Below the pieces are notes generated by a model, which was given only the letters and a program-made list of their open reading frames with translations, searched no databases and had not been told where the DNA came from. This document shows, piece after piece, positions 24,999 to 33,654 of a stretch of 56,508 nucleotides of DNA. The position numbers and the translations under genes were made by a program. The stretch is from Firmicutes bacterium UBA1739 (GTDB taxonomy: Bacteria > Bacillota > Clostridia > Peptostreptococcales > Anaerovoracaceae), in assembly GCA_002315385.1 (NCBI GenBank), contig DCHZ01000038.1, positions 82,614 to 139,121 on the forward strand, given 5' to 3'. Numbering within the stretch: the stretch's first letter is position 1; each line of letters opens with the position of its first letter.

Positions 24999-25517
24999 TT
25001 AAACCTGCACTTTTATTTCCGGTCTTCTGTAATTCTTTTCATTAAGCTCCAGTCCCCGGTGCACAAAAAGATGCGTTCCGGGAACTTTGAGAATATTGGT
25101 GTTATAGTTCATCTTATATCGTATTTTTTCGGCAAAAGGATGAGTTGTCTCAATATTCAGATAAAAATCATAGCGCCAGAAAACCTGACTGTATCTGTCC
25201 TGAGTCAGAATTCCGTATCCTCTGACAGGATTGAATTTTTCCGCATCCTCGGTCCACCATTCATCAATCTCAAGCCATACATCTTTTACCTCATCAAACC
25301 CTATAACAAAAGGATTTCTTTCTTTAAAAGTGTCATCCGGTCCCTCCACCACAACAAAAGCTTTCATGTTTTCGTCGTAAATGAACTGAATTGCATCAGG
25401 ATGCTTTTTTACACCCCAGGATTTTGTGACTTCAAACTTTTCAAGCTGCTTTTTATTCTCTTCCTTTGCGACCTTTTCTTCGGGAGACAGTCCCTTTAAT
25501 TTAGAAAACAAACCCAT
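24999..25517 (-). CDS. Uncharacterised cytoplasmic protein
   Basis: A 172-residue soluble protein that I do not recognise. It begins MGLFSKLKGLSPEEKVAKEE, an amphipathic charged helix, then has a beta-rich body with aromatic patches (DVWLEIDEWW, WRYDFYLNIETTHPF). ATG 25517 follows AAGGAG. It may carry a domain shared with other clostridial proteins that start MGLF, but this is only a recollection. It is separated from ynzC by a terminator. Its stop is followed by an in-frame open stretch, so it may be truncated. Confidence 0.6.
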   Translation of the reverse strand: MGLFSKLKGLSPEEKVAKEENKKQLEKFEVTKSWGVKKHPDAIQFIYDENMKAFVVVEGPDDTFKERNPFVIGFDEVKDVWLEIDEWWTEDAEKFNPVRGYGILTQDRYSQVFWRYDFYLNIETTHPFAEKIRYKMNYNTNILKVPGTHLFVHRGLELNEKNYRRPEIKVQV

Positions 25518-25561
25518 AACAAAATCTCCTTGCCAATAATAAAGTATTATCCTCCTCCGAT

Positions 25562-25590
25562 AAAAAAATCCGCAGCAAAACACCGCGGAT
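25562..25590 (-). terminator. Terminator after ynzC
   Basis: On the minus strand ATCCGC (25585-25590) pairs with GCGGAT (25568-25573), followed by a run of T. Confidence 0.8.
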
Positions 25591-25599
25591 TCATTATCG

Positions 25600-25779
25600 T
25601 CATTTTTTTTCGTCCGTAAACTCAATATTATCAAGCTGCTTTTTAAAATTCGCACGAAACGCCGCGAGGTACTCTTTGCGAAGAATATCTCTCTCAGCCA
25701 GCTCCGCATCTGTCAGGGCTCTTTCTTTCGCGATTTTAGCGAGCTCGTTAATTCTTGCCAGACGCTTTGTTTCTATCAT
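25600..25779 (-). CDS. ynzC: DUF896 (YnzC/UPF0291) family protein
   Basis: A 59-residue helical-hairpin protein of unknown function, linked in Bacillus to the SOS-associated yneA operon. The family core LARINELAKIAKERALTDAE and QRKEYL-like RKEYLAAFRANF are clear. ATG 25779 begins one base after the efp stop and uses AAGGAAG inside the efp end, so it is translationally coupled. The longer start at 25827 lies in efp and is rejected. Confidence 0.88.
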   Translation of the reverse strand: MIETKRLARINELAKIAKERALTDAELAERDILRKEYLAAFRANFKKQLDNIEFTDEKK

Positions 25780-25780
25780 T

Positions 25781-26347
25781 TTATGCTTCCTTGGCTCTTC
25801 CCAGATATTCGCCTGTTCTTGTGTCAATCTGAATCAGTTCGCCTTCTTCAATAAAGATAGGAACCTGAATAACTGCGCCTGTTTCAACTGTAGCAGCTTT
25901 TGTAACGTTAGTTGCTGTGTCTCCCTTAACGCCCGGTTCTGTTTCCGTAACCTTGAGGTTAACAAAGTTTGGAGCTTCTACGATGAAAGCATTTCCCTTG
26001 TAGAATTTAATTGTAGCGATGTCATTCTCTCTGAGATATTTGATAGCCTCTTCAACAACTTCCTGTGAAAGCGGAATCTGGTCATATGATTCCTGATCCA
26101 TGAAGTAGTAGAGTTCACCGTCACTGTATAAGTACTGCATCTGCTTTGTTTCGATATGTGCCTTCGGGAATTTGTCATTCGGATTGAAAGCTTCTTCTCT
26201 TGTAGCACCTGTAAGAATGTTTCTGTACTTTGTTCTTACGAAAGCAGCACCCTTACCCGGCTTAACGTGCTGGAAATCTAAAACTACATGTGGATCTCCG
26301 TTAATTTCAAATGTAACACCTTTTCTAAAATCACTTGCATAAACCAT
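25781..26347 (-). CDS. efp: Elongation factor P
   Basis: A 188-residue EF-P that relieves ribosome stalling at polyproline. The three beta-barrel domains are complete. The tip loop reads HVKPGKGAAF with lysine at position 32, the residue modified in many bacteria. GGAGG precedes ATG 26347. It follows the M24 peptidase by 14 bp, a frequent pairing in Firmicutes. Confidence 0.97.
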   Translation of the reverse strand: MVYASDFRKGVTFEINGDPHVVLDFQHVKPGKGAAFVRTKYRNILTGATREEAFNPNDKFPKAHIETKQMQYLYSDGELYYFMDQESYDQIPLSQEVVEEAIKYLRENDIATIKFYKGNAFIVEAPNFVNLKVTETEPGVKGDTATNVTKAATVETGAVIQVPIFIEEGELIQIDTRTGEYLGRAKEA

Positions 26348-26361
26348 TATATTATCCTCCG

Positions 26362-27432
26362 TTAAATTATTAATAAATCTTTCTGTGATGAAGACAGAAC
26401 CTCATAACCGTTTTCGTTAACAATCAGCAAATCTTCAATTCTGACCCCGAACTTGCCCGGCAGATAAATTCCGGGTTCTATGGTTACTGTCATCCCTGCC
26501 TTCAGAATTTCTCTTCCACTCGGATTCAGTGTAGGAGCTTCGTGAATCTCCAGTCCCACACCATGTCCGAGACCATGACCGAAACACTCACTATATCCAT
26601 AATATTTTATAATATCACGTGCTGTTCTGTCAATGTCTGATGCGTTTTTTCCTGCACAAACAGTCTCCAAAGATTTCTGCTGAGCTTCTTTTACTATATT
26701 ATATATGTCTATCTGCTCTTTTACCGGCTCTCCGAAAGCAATAGTCCGGGTCATATCGGAACAGTATCCAAGATACTTGCATCCGAAATCCATGGTAAGA
26801 AAATCTCCGGGTTCAAACCTTCTGTTTCCGGGTATTGCATGAGGCATGCTGCTGTTGGTGCCGGAAGCAACTATGCTGTCAAAAGACAACCCTTCCGCTC
26901 CGAGATTTCTCATGGCAAACTCAAGCTCAAGCGCAGCCTCCTTTTCAGTCATTCCCACCTTTAGAAACTCCAGCATATGTGTAAATGCTTTGTCTCCAAT
27001 GCTCTCAGCGATCCTTATGCAGTCTTTTTCGTAATCGTCCTTTATTATTCTCAGGCCTTCAATAATTCCGTCTGCCGACTTCAGACTGCCGTTAAACTTT
27101 ACCGAAAGCTCTTTATAGAAACCGTAAGTGACATACTCCTCCTCAATGGCAAGCATCTTCACTCCGGTTTTACTGATTGCATCGAAAAGAGTAAAATCTC
27201 TTCCTGTTGATACCGGAACCAGACCGGCTTTGTTGGACTGTGCCGCCTCTATATATCGGAAATCCGTTATAATATAGCTTTCTCCCGAAGTTATCAGCAG
27301 ATAGCAGTTTGAGGATTTAAAATCCGACAGATATACCACATTTTCCGGCTTTGCTATCAGCATCGCATCCGCTCCGAGACCTTCCAGAGCCGCAGTTGCC
27401 GCTCTCACTCTTTCCGGAAGAATCTTTTCCAA
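26362..27432 (-). CDS. Xaa-Pro aminopeptidase-like M24 metallopeptidase
   Basis: A 356-residue peptidase of the M24 family that removes an N-terminal residue before proline. It has an N-terminal creatinase-like domain, then the pita-bread fold with the two metal aspartates in DFGCKYLGYCSDMTR, histidine in GHGLGHGVGLEIHEAP, and the glutamates in IEPGIY and VRIEDL. Start choice: TTG 27432 has GAAGG 9 bp upstream; TTG 27441 touches it and is less likely. It lies against the ylbF stop. Confidence 0.92.
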   Translation of the reverse strand: MEKILPERVRAATAALEGLGADAMLIAKPENVVYLSDFKSSNCYLLITSGESYIITDFRYIEAAQSNKAGLVPVSTGRDFTLFDAISKTGVKMLAIEEEYVTYGFYKELSVKFNGSLKSADGIIEGLRIIKDDYEKDCIRIAESIGDKAFTHMLEFLKVGMTEKEAALELEFAMRNLGAEGLSFDSIVASGTNSSMPHAIPGNRRFEPGDFLTMDFGCKYLGYCSDMTRTIAFGEPVKEQIDIYNIVKEAQQKSLETVCAGKNASDIDRTARDIIKYYGYSECFGHGLGHGVGLEIHEAPTLNPSGREILKAGMTVTIEPGIYLPGKFGVRIEDLLIVNENGYEVLSSSQKDLLII

Positions 27433-27433
27433 T

Positions 27434-27763
27434 CTATTCAACCTTCACCGCATCCTCTAAAATCTTATAAATATCGGAAATCATTCTTGTGAATCCCATT
27501 TCCGCCTGCATGTATTTCATAGCCATCGGATCTTTCATAATAATCTGATACAGATCCTGAACCTGCTGCAGCAGCTCAGGGCCCACATCCTGTCCGGAAA
27601 ACTGTGCTGCCTGCATCTGAAACTGCTTCTGCTGAAAATCTCCCAGCATTTCGTTAAGCTCCGGCACAGCCGCAACTTCCTTTTTCACTGCAACATATTG
27701 TTTATATTCATCACTGGCTTTTATCAGTTTTGCCAGATTATGAGCTTCATCATAAATATTCAT
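27434..27763 (-). CDS. ylbF: YlbF/YmcA family regulator
   Basis: A 109-residue all-helical YlbF-family protein. In Bacillus, YlbF with YmcA and YaaT forms an Fe-S complex that promotes RNase Y maturation of mRNA and affects competence and sporulation. The core AKLIKASDEYKQYVAVKKE and QIIMKDPMAMKYMQAEMGFT fit. GGAGG precedes ATG 27763. RNase J is encoded immediately upstream. Its initiation region is duplicated 64 bp upstream. Confidence 0.85.
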   Translation of the reverse strand: MNIYDEAHNLAKLIKASDEYKQYVAVKKEVAAVPELNEMLGDFQQKQFQMQAAQFSGQDVGPELLQQVQDLYQIIMKDPMAMKYMQAEMGFTRMISDIYKILEDAVKVE

Positions 27764-27842
27764 CTGTTCCTCCGTAATTCCCTGTTGTCTCTCCGCTCCA
27801 AAAGCTTGTCAAATCATAAATATTCATCTGTTCCTCCGTAAT
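27749..27842 (-). repeat. Direct duplication of the ylbF translation start
   Basis: The 30 bp at 27749-27778 (ribosome site, ATG and first codons of ylbF) recur exactly at 27813-27842, 64 bp away. The upstream copy initiates a different frame of about 25 codons (MNIYDLTSFWSGETTG...) whose TGA overlaps the true ylbF start. Confidence 0.9.
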
Positions 27843-27854
27843 CAGTTTTTTTAT

Positions 27855-27910
27855 TTACACAATCAGTGTCAGCGGGCAGCAATGTCAGCAGGGACGGTTC
27901 TGATTGACAC
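27855..27910. repeat. Palindromic REP-like element
   Basis: The stretch between rnj and ylbF can fold: CAATCAG pairs with CTGATTG, and GTGTCA with TGACAC. It contains AGAACCGTCCCTGCTGACA on the minus strand, resembling short palindromic repeats I recall from many Firmicutes. Only one copy is visible here. Confidence 0.4.
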
Positions 27911-27912
27911 GC

Positions 27913-29586
27913 CTAAACTTCAATAAATATCGGCAGTATTACAGGATTTCTTTTTGTCTGTTTATAAATGAAGTTCCTGAGTTCATCCTTTACTCCGTTT
28001 TTGAGAACTGACCAGTCCTTCACGCCTTCTCTCTGGTACTTCTCCAGAAGCTCCCGGACAGCGGACCTTGCCGCTTCAATCAGATCCTCAGACTCTCTGA
28101 CGTAAACAAACCCACGGGAAATTATTTCCGGATTTGTGCAGACAAGCCCTGTTTCCTTTGAAATAGCCGCCACAACGATTATCAGACCGCCCTCGGACAG
28201 AAGCTTTCTGTCACGAAGAACAATATTTCCTACATCTCCGACTCCGAGACCGTCAACGAGAATATTGCCGCTGGCTACAGTTTTATCTGTCTTTACAGCA
28301 CCTTTCTGACTTATCTCAAGTACATCACCGTTCTCCATCATGAAAATATTTTCTTTCGCAAGTCCCATATTTTCCGCTATTTTGGCATGAGCCTGCAGAT
28401 GTCTGTATTCACCGTGCACCGGCATAAAATACTTCGGCTTTATCAGAGACTGAATCAGCTTCAGTTCTTCTTCACTGGCATGTCCTGATACATGAATATC
28501 GGCAACATCCGAATGAATTACGTGAGCACCCTTTTCACAGAGCCTGTTTATTATCGTTGAAACAGGCTTTTCATTCCCCGGAATAGGATTCGAAGAGAAG
28601 ATTATCGTATCTCCCTTTTTTACCTGTATCATTTTATGCTCCGAATTTGCCATTCTCGTCAGTGCTGACATCGGTTCTCCCTGACTTCCGGTAGTAATGA
28701 TAACAATTTTATCATCATCCATGCCCCGAACCTTGTTGATATCAACCAGAGCACCTTTAGGTATCTTCATGTAACCCAGCTCAGAAGCCGTCGCCACCAC
28801 ATTTACCATACTTCTTCCAGACACCGCAACACATCTTCCGTTTTTCACGGCGGCGTCGATTATTCGCTGAACACGATATACGTTGGACGCAAAAGTCGCG
28901 ATAATTATTCTGGATTCCGCCTCTGCAAAAATATTATCCAGAGTAACGCCTACATTTCTTTCCGACGGGGTAAATCCTCTTTTTGTGGCATTGGTGCTGT
29001 CCGCCATGAGAAGCATAACCCCTTCTCCGCCCAGTGTCGCAAGCCTCTGGAAATTTATCGGATCTCCGTCAAGCGGAGTATAGTCGATTTTAAAATCTCC
29101 CGTATGAAGTATGCATCCCAGCGGAGTCTTTATGGCAAAGGCCGCTGTTCCCGGAATCGAATGTGTCATTCTGATGACTTCCACGGTAAAGCTTCCCACT
29201 TTGATAACGTCACCGTTCGTAACATCCATAAGAGTTGCCTTTATTCCATGCTCCTTCAGCTTATTTTCAATCAGTCCCAATGATAATCTTGCACCGTAAA
29301 CCGGCACATTGGCAAAATTTTTCAGAAAATACGGTAATGCTCCAATATGATCCTCGTGTCCGTGAGTGATGAACATCGCCTTGATTTTATTTCTGTTTTT
29401 CTGCAGATAAGAGAAATCCGGTATCACGATATCTATTCCAAGCATTTCGTCCTCAGGGAAGCACAACCCGCAATCCACTATAATGATTTCATCTTTATAT
29501 TCGAACACAGTCATATTCTTACCGATTTCATTCAGTCCGCCCAATGGTATAATCTTGATTGTGCCCTTATTATTCTGTTTTCGCAA
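27913..29586 (-). CDS. rnj: Ribonuclease J
   Basis: A 557-residue metallo-beta-lactamase/beta-CASP nuclease with 5'-3' exo- and endonuclease activity in mRNA and rRNA processing. The zinc site HGHEDHIGA is near 75-83, followed by HTGDFK and SGHASEEE; the C-terminal oligomerisation domain is present. Start is TTG 29586 with GGGAGG 5 bp upstream. It is 12 bp downstream of leuS. Confidence 0.96.
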   Translation of the reverse strand: MRKQNNKGTIKIIPLGGLNEIGKNMTVFEYKDEIIIVDCGLCFPEDEMLGIDIVIPDFSYLQKNRNKIKAMFITHGHEDHIGALPYFLKNFANVPVYGARLSLGLIENKLKEHGIKATLMDVTNGDVIKVGSFTVEVIRMTHSIPGTAAFAIKTPLGCILHTGDFKIDYTPLDGDPINFQRLATLGGEGVMLLMADSTNATKRGFTPSERNVGVTLDNIFAEAESRIIIATFASNVYRVQRIIDAAVKNGRCVAVSGRSMVNVVATASELGYMKIPKGALVDINKVRGMDDDKIVIITTGSQGEPMSALTRMANSEHKMIQVKKGDTIIFSSNPIPGNEKPVSTIINRLCEKGAHVIHSDVADIHVSGHASEEELKLIQSLIKPKYFMPVHGEYRHLQAHAKIAENMGLAKENIFMMENGDVLEISQKGAVKTDKTVASGNILVDGLGVGDVGNIVLRDRKLLSEGGLIIVVAAISKETGLVCTNPEIISRGFVYVRESEDLIEAARSAVRELLEKYQREGVKDWSVLKNGVKDELRNFIYKQTKRNPVILPIFIEV

Positions 29587-29598
29587 TTTTTCCTCCCG

Positions 29599-32067
29599 TT
29601 ATTTCACAACTATATTGACAAGCTTGCCGGGAACACTGATTACTTTAACTACTGTTTTTTCTCCGATCAATTCTTTGGTATTGTCACGTTCCATTACAAG
29701 CTTCTGTAACTCATCTTTTGAGAGACCGTTAGCCACACTCAGCTTTTCCTTTACTTTTCCGTTCAGCTGAATTACGATTTCCACCTCATCTTTCACGAGA
29801 GCCTTTTCATCGTATACAGGCCATGATTCATTGTGTATGGACTCAGTGTGTCCGAGAATCTCCCACATTTCCTCGCATATATGCGGTGTAAACGGTGAAA
29901 GTACCTTCACCATGTTTTCAACTGCCGCCTTAAGCAGGGAATTGTTGATTTCTTTTTCTTCTTTGTATCTGTAAAGCTCGTTTACAAGCTCCATAATCGA
30001 GCTTATTGCCGTATTGAAATTGAATCTTCCGCCGGCATCTTCCGTTACCTTCTTAATGGTGGCATTCATTTCATAAGCCAGAGATTTGTCAGCGGAGGTT
30101 TTCAGTTCATATGTGTCAGCTCCTGCCTTAACTCTGTCTTCCATATCGGTAACGAGTCTGAATACTCTGTTGAGGAATCTGTAGCTGCCTTCAACACCCG
30201 CATCCGACCAGTCAAGCTCTCTTTCCGGAGGTGCCGCAAACAGAATAAAGAGTCTCGCGGTATCTGCTCCGTACTTGCTGATAATTTCATCAGGCGAAAC
30301 AACATTTCCGATGGATTTACTCATCTTCTTGCCGTCTTTGATTACCATTCCCTGAGTCAGAAGATTTTTAAAAGGCTCATCAGTTGTAACAAGATCCATA
30401 TCATACAGTGCCATCTGGAAGAAACGTGCGTACATCAGATGAAGAATTGCATGTTCAACACCGCCGATGTACTGGTCAACATTCATCCAGTATTTTACCT
30501 TATCATAATTAAAGGCTTCTTCCCTGTTTCTCGCATCGCAGTATCTGAGATAATACCATGAAGAATCCAGGAAGGTATCCATTGTATCGATTTCTCTTTT
30601 TGCCGGTTTGCCGCAGACAGGACATACCGTATCAACAAAAGTCTTACTGGTGGCAACAGGTGATTCGCCTTTTCCCGTAAATTCAACATCTGTCGGAAGA
30701 ATTACCGGCAGGTTTTCTTCTTTTTCCGGAACCCATCCGCAATCATCGCAATGAATCATAGGAATAGGAGTTCCCCAGTATCTCTGTCTTGAAATCAGCC
30801 AGTCGCGAAGTCTGTAGTTAATAGATTTCTTTCCGATGCCTGTTTCTACGAGATGATCTATAATTTTTTCGATGGCAGCTTTATTGTTCATTCCGTCAAA
30901 CTGTCCGGAATTAATCATTGTTCCTTCAGCCACAAAAGCAGCTTCCAGATTATTGATGTCTATATCCGGATTTCCCGGATCTACTACCGGTATAATTTCG
31001 CAGTCAAATTTTTTTGCAAAGTCAAAGTCTCTCTGGTCGTGAGCAGGTACAGCCATAATTGCTCCTGTACCGTAATCCATGAGAACGTAATCCGAAATAA
31101 ATACAGGAACCTTCTTGCCTGTAAGCGGATTTATCGCGAATCTTCCGATATTAACTCCGGTTTTTTCATTTGTAGTGGAAGTACGCTCGATGTCTGTCAT
31201 TTTTTCTACCTTATCGAGATACTCGTCCACCGCAGCCTTGTACCCGGTACCTTCCACAAGCTGTTCCACATAAGGATGCTCAGGAGCAAGTACCATGTAT
31301 GTTACACCGTATAGAGTGTCCGGTCTTGTGGTAAATACCTTAAGCTTCCTGTCAAAGCCTTCGATTTCGAAATCAACCTCTGCACCCACCGATTTGCCTA
31401 TCCAGTTCTTCTGCATAATTTTAACCTTGTTAGGCCATCCGTCCATTGTTTCAAGGTTGCTCAGCAGTTTTTCCGCATAGTCGGTGATTTTAAAATACCA
31501 CTGTGAAAGACTCTTCTTGCCCACAACACTTCCGCAGCGTTCACAGCAGCCGTCAACAACCTGCTCGTTGGCCAGTACTGTCGCGCAGCTTGGACACCAG
31601 TTAACGGGATTTTCCTTTTTGTACGCAAGCCCCTTTTTGTAGAGCTGAATGAATATCCACTGCATCCATTTGTAGTACTCTTCATGACATGTTGCCACAG
31701 TTCTGTCCCAGTCATACGAAAGACCGAGTCTTCTGAGCTGTACATTCATTTCCGCTATATTTGACCATGTCCATTTTGCCGGTTCGACTCCGTTTTTAAT
31801 TGCGGCATTTTCAGCCGGGAGTCCGAAGCTGTCATATCCCATAGGATGAAGCACATTGTATCCCGCCATATGCTTATATCTTGCAATAACATCGCCGATG
31901 GAGTAGTTTCTTACATGCCCCATATGAAGCTTTCCTGACGGATAAGGGAACATTTCAAGGACATAGTATTTTTCCTTACTTTCATCCTCAGTTACCTTAA
32001 ACAGATTCTTATCCGCCCAGTTTTTCTGCCACTTAGCTTCTATGGTTTTAAAATCATAATGCGCCAT
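29599..32067 (-). CDS. leuS: Leucyl-tRNA synthetase
   Basis: An 822-residue class I synthetase of bacterial type. HMGH near 48-51 is the HIGH motif, an editing domain (CP1) with the TTRPDTLYG threonine-rich loop follows, a zinc-ribbon CxxC insertion is present, and KMSKS is intact. Preferred AGAGGTAATAT lies before ATG 32067. No T-box leader was seen upstream. Its neighbour upstream is the yqeK-rsfS fusion, 20 bp away. Confidence 0.98.
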   Translation of the reverse strand: MAHYDFKTIEAKWQKNWADKNLFKVTEDESKEKYYVLEMFPYPSGKLHMGHVRNYSIGDVIARYKHMAGYNVLHPMGYDSFGLPAENAAIKNGVEPAKWTWSNIAEMNVQLRRLGLSYDWDRTVATCHEEYYKWMQWIFIQLYKKGLAYKKENPVNWCPSCATVLANEQVVDGCCERCGSVVGKKSLSQWYFKITDYAEKLLSNLETMDGWPNKVKIMQKNWIGKSVGAEVDFEIEGFDRKLKVFTTRPDTLYGVTYMVLAPEHPYVEQLVEGTGYKAAVDEYLDKVEKMTDIERTSTTNEKTGVNIGRFAINPLTGKKVPVFISDYVLMDYGTGAIMAVPAHDQRDFDFAKKFDCEIIPVVDPGNPDIDINNLEAAFVAEGTMINSGQFDGMNNKAAIEKIIDHLVETGIGKKSINYRLRDWLISRQRYWGTPIPMIHCDDCGWVPEKEENLPVILPTDVEFTGKGESPVATSKTFVDTVCPVCGKPAKREIDTMDTFLDSSWYYLRYCDARNREEAFNYDKVKYWMNVDQYIGGVEHAILHLMYARFFQMALYDMDLVTTDEPFKNLLTQGMVIKDGKKMSKSIGNVVSPDEIISKYGADTARLFILFAAPPERELDWSDAGVEGSYRFLNRVFRLVTDMEDRVKAGADTYELKTSADKSLAYEMNATIKKVTEDAGGRFNFNTAISSIMELVNELYRYKEEKEINNSLLKAAVENMVKVLSPFTPHICEEMWEILGHTESIHNESWPVYDEKALVKDEVEIVIQLNGKVKEKLSVANGLSKDELQKLVMERDNTKELIGEKTVVKVISVPGKLVNIVVK

Positions 32068-32087
32068 TATATTACCTCTCTTATTTC

Positions 32088-32954
32088 TTATTCTATACCT
32101 TTATTGCCGTCGAAATATGTAATATCTCCGTCTCCCCAAAGCTTTTCGAGATTGTATCTGTCTCTCTGTTCCTTTGAAAATACATTTACGATGATATCTC
32201 CGAAATCCATGAGAATCCAGCCCGTTCCGTTTCTTCCTTCGCTTCGCTTCAGGATAACCCCAAGCTCTGCCAGCTGATCCTCAACTTCATCAGCAATGGT
32301 TTTCATCAATCTGTCAGACGGTGCATGGGTAATTACAAAGTAGTCCGCAAATCCCGATGTCCGGGAAATGTCAATGAGCACAATGTCCTGACCTTTTTTA
32401 CTGTCGATAACCTCGGCAGTTTTCCATGCTATTGCCTTATTGTCCATATCTTCTCCTTTCGACAGTACATATTTTATTGTCCTGTCCAGAATATTTATAC
32501 ATGCTTTATCTATATCGCTGAAGGCTGTATCGCGAATTTCCTCAACGCCCGGATAATCCCGACCCTGCTCCGCTGCATCGGCAACATAAATAATTTTTTC
32601 CAGAAGTGTCATATTAGGTTTTCCCACCGTATGGCAGTCTATTGCATTCAGTATTTCCCTGTCACTGACTCCGTATTCATGCTCCAGAACTGCAGCAGCG
32701 GTCTTACTGTGAGCCAGAGCCGGATTTCCGAGATATTTGATTCCAAGATTATATCTAATTATCAGCTCATCCGACTCCGCAGCGCTCAGATTTTTGGTGA
32801 AATCGTGCAGCAGTGCCGCCTTCTCGGCTTTATCTCTGTCCGCTCCCCAATGTTCGGCCAGTCTGACTGCCATGTCTCTCACACCAAGCGTATGCTTCAG
32901 TCTTGATTTTTTCAGTCTCTGCTCCAGCAGACAGAGTATTCTATTTGTTTCCAT
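32088..32954 (-). CDS. Fusion of YqeK (HD nucleotide hydrolase) and RsfS (ribosome silencing factor)
   Basis: A single 288-residue frame contains two proteins that are usually separate. Residues 1-168 are YqeK, a symmetrical Ap4A hydrolase, with H22 and the HD pair at H50/D51 (ALLHDFTKN) plus AHSKTAAA and NAIDCHTVG. Residues 170-288 are complete RsfS, which binds uL14 and blocks subunit joining: TSGFADYFVITHAPSDR, EGRNGTGWILMDFGDIIVNV (at most 20 shown). M170 (ATG 32447) has its own AAAGGAG, so free RsfS may also be made. Neighbours are nadD and leuS. Confidence 0.93.
   Translation of the reverse strand: METNRILCLLEQRLKKSRLKHTLGVRDMAVRLAEHWGADRDKAEKAALLHDFTKNLSAAESDELIIRYNLGIKYLGNPALAHSKTAAAVLEHEYGVSDREILNAIDCHTVGKPNMTLLEKIIYVADAAEQGRDYPGVEEIRDTAFSDIDKACINILDRTIKYVLSKGEDMDNKAIAWKTAEVIDSKKGQDIVLIDISRTSGFADYFVITHAPSDRLMKTIADEVEDQLAELGVILKRSEGRNGTGWILMDFGDIIVNVFSKEQRDRYNLEKLWGDGDITYFDGNKGIE
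32445..32459 (-). promoter_or_regulatory. Internal ribosome binding site and start for RsfS
   Basis: AAAGGAG followed by AAGAT and ATG 32447, inside the fused yqeK-rsfS frame and exactly at the domain border. It would yield a 119-residue RsfS of normal size. Confidence 0.65.
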
Positions 32955-32967
32955 TATTCCCCATTTT

Positions 32968-33006
32968 GTCAGGTCTGTAATTGAAAAGACTGTTCAATCA
33001 CCTGAC
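32968..33006 (-). other. Long hairpin between nadD and the yqeK-rsfS gene
   Basis: GTCAGGT/ACCTGAC (7 bp, 32968-32974 and 33000-33006) encloses ATTGAA/TTCAAT (6 bp). No T run follows on the minus strand, so it is not a standard terminator. It may be a processing or stability element ahead of the yqeK start. Confidence 0.55.
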
Positions 33007-33024
33007 TTCCTTATATTGTTTTAA

Positions 33025-33654
33025 TTAAATTTCCGAATAAAGTTTATTTTCTTTAATATACCTGCATACGACTCCGGGTACCATGCCCGTAAGCTCCCGA
33101 CAGCCCGATATTGCTTTTCTGACATCAGTGGAGGAAACATCCGGTGCGGGCAGATTTATTATCATCATATCCGCTCCCCACATCTCTTCATAAAACCTGA
33201 GCTTATCCTTTACAAGCCCAATTTCATATCCGGGTCTGATTCCCACGATAAAAGAGAATTCTTTCATCATTTTCTCAATCTCATACCATTTATCCAGTTC
33301 CATGAGCTCATCAGTACCGATAATAAAGAATATTCTGCATTCCCTGCCGTACTTTTCTCTGAGTCTGCACAGAGTATTGTATGTATACGATATTTCCGGA
33401 CTTCTGATTTCGATATCGGAAGCCTCAACAGCTGTTTCTTCTTCAAGAGCCAGCTCCAGCATCTTCAGCCGGTGTTCTCCGGAGGGTATCTCCTTTCCCT
33501 GCTTATGAGTGAAGGGATGAGTACCGGTGGGCACCATCAGCACCTTGTCCAGATCACAGTGTTCACGTACATATTTTGCCAGAAAAATATGACCGTTATG
33601 CACGGGGCTGAAAGATCCTCCCAGAACACCAATTCTGCTATTTTTCACTTTCAT
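33025..33654 (-). CDS. nadD: Nicotinate-nucleotide adenylyltransferase
   Basis: A 209-residue enzyme that makes deamido-NAD from nicotinate mononucleotide and ATP. The N-terminal GVLGGSFSPVHNGHIFLAKY carries the (H/T)xGH nucleotidyltransferase motif, and VSSTDVRKAI the second ATP motif. It overlaps the aspS end by 17 bp. The start is ATG 33654 or GTG 33648; AAGG spacing slightly favours the GTG. Confidence 0.95.
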   Translation of the reverse strand: MKVKNSRIGVLGGSFSPVHNGHIFLAKYVREHCDLDKVLMVPTGTHPFTHKQGKEIPSGEHRLKMLELALEEETAVEASDIEIRSPEISYTYNTLCRLREKYGRECRIFFIIGTDELMELDKWYEIEKMMKEFSFIVGIRPGYEIGLVKDKLRFYEEMWGADMMIINLPAPDVSSTDVRKAISGCRELTGMVPGVVCRYIKENKLYSEI

